Shown here piece after piece: positions 5,938 through 6,110 of a stretch of 6,110 nucleotides of DNA. A program made the position numbers and the translations under genes. Position 1 is the stretch's first letter, and each line of letters opens with the position of its first letter. The notes under the pieces are model-generated. The model did not search any database. It was not told the origin of the DNA and saw nothing but the letters and a program-made list of their open reading frames with translations. The stretch covers positions 1-6,110 of the forward strand of contig JAJDDU010000082.1 in NCBI GenBank assembly GCA_029260155.1, in the 5' to 3' direction. This stretch comes from Phycisphaerae bacterium. GTDB taxonomy: Bacteria > Planctomycetota > Phycisphaerae > UBA1845.

Positions 5938-6110
5938 CGGGCAGCCCCACCGGAGATGCAGTCTTGGGCAATCGGCGTGTCGCGATTTTCATACTCCCCC
6001 TGGCCGTCGCGGTCACGCTTGCCGCGGCTTGCTCCCAAACAACGCGCCACCGCGTCCTGACCTTCTTCTTTGACGGAGTGCCACAACACGACACCCCCCC
6101 CCCCTGCCCG
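5934..6110 (+). CDS. Predicted lipoprotein, N-terminal part (3' end outside window)
   Basis: An open frame of 59 codons runs to the right edge. GTG 5934 overlaps the TGA of the NHL gene as GTGA, suggesting coupled translation. TTG 5964, 8 bases after GGAG (5952-5955), is an alternative start and gives a compact signal peptide. The N-terminus has a twin-Arg positive end (GNRRVAIF), a hydrophobic core and a lipobox LAAAC with Cys at codon 6033, so the protein should be a lipoprotein. The mature start, CSQTTRHRVLTFFFDGVP, resembles the start of proteins I recall beside multiheme cytochromes, some with haem motifs further on. That is from memory and of low certainty. No CXXCH is visible in the part seen. 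The frame beyond 6104 is doubtful because of an 11-base C run. Confidence 0.7.
   Translation, partial: MTGSPTGDAVLGNRRVAIFILPLAVAVTLAAACSQTTRHRVLTFFFDGVPQHDTPPPCP
6094..6104. repeat. Run of 11 C residues at the window edge
   Basis: The homopolymer lies within the predicted lipoprotein and would encode a Pro run. It is prone to length error in sequencing or slippage in the cell, so the reading frame after it is uncertain. Confidence 0.8.

Overview
The window is GC-rich and densely coding, with every supported gene on the + strand. It looks like part of an electron-transfer locus from an anaerobic Gram-negative-type bacterium. The gene content (multiheme c-type cytochromes, an NHL-repeat surface protein, a predicted lipoprotein, and a sigma-54-type two-component system) is most like loci of metal-reducing Desulfuromonadia/Geobacter-type bacteria, anaerobic Planctomycetota and related lineages. 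The phylum cannot be fixed from this sequence alone.

Layout. Bases 3-815 hold the C-terminal part of a sensor histidine kinase, cut by the window edge. Overlapping it by 29 bases is a complete NtrC-family response regulator (787-2166) with an intact receiver, a GAFTGA-containing AAA+ domain and a Fis-type helix-turn-helix. Next comes a secreted multiheme cytochrome with up to 13 haem-binding motifs (about 2225-3430). Its start region is puzzling: the best ribosome-binding site serves an out-of-frame 15-codon ORF that ends in a GTGA overlap with a possible start. A 433-base non-coding stretch (3431-3863) follows. It carries a cluster of short palindromes, three copies of an 11-base element and a good -24/-12 promoter. 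It leads to a small secreted tetrahaem cytochrome (3864-4508) whose layout resembles OmcE-type nanowire cytochromes. A near-perfect intrinsic terminator (4557-4592) closes that unit. A second, almost identical -24/-12 promoter (4659-4674) then precedes a six-bladed NHL-repeat protein (4720-5937). That gene overlaps by GTGA the start of a predicted lipoprotein cut by the right window edge (5934-6110).

How the parts may work together (inference). The kinase and regulator sense an unknown signal. The regulator, a sigma-54 activator, is the natural candidate to switch on the two -24/-12 promoters that drive the tetrahaem cytochrome and the NHL-lipoprotein operon. The 13-haem and tetrahaem cytochromes would move electrons through the periplasm and beyond the outer membrane. 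The NHL propeller and the lipoprotein would help assemble or anchor the system. The most interesting point is this self-contained regulatory circuit around a candidate extracellular cytochrome filament.
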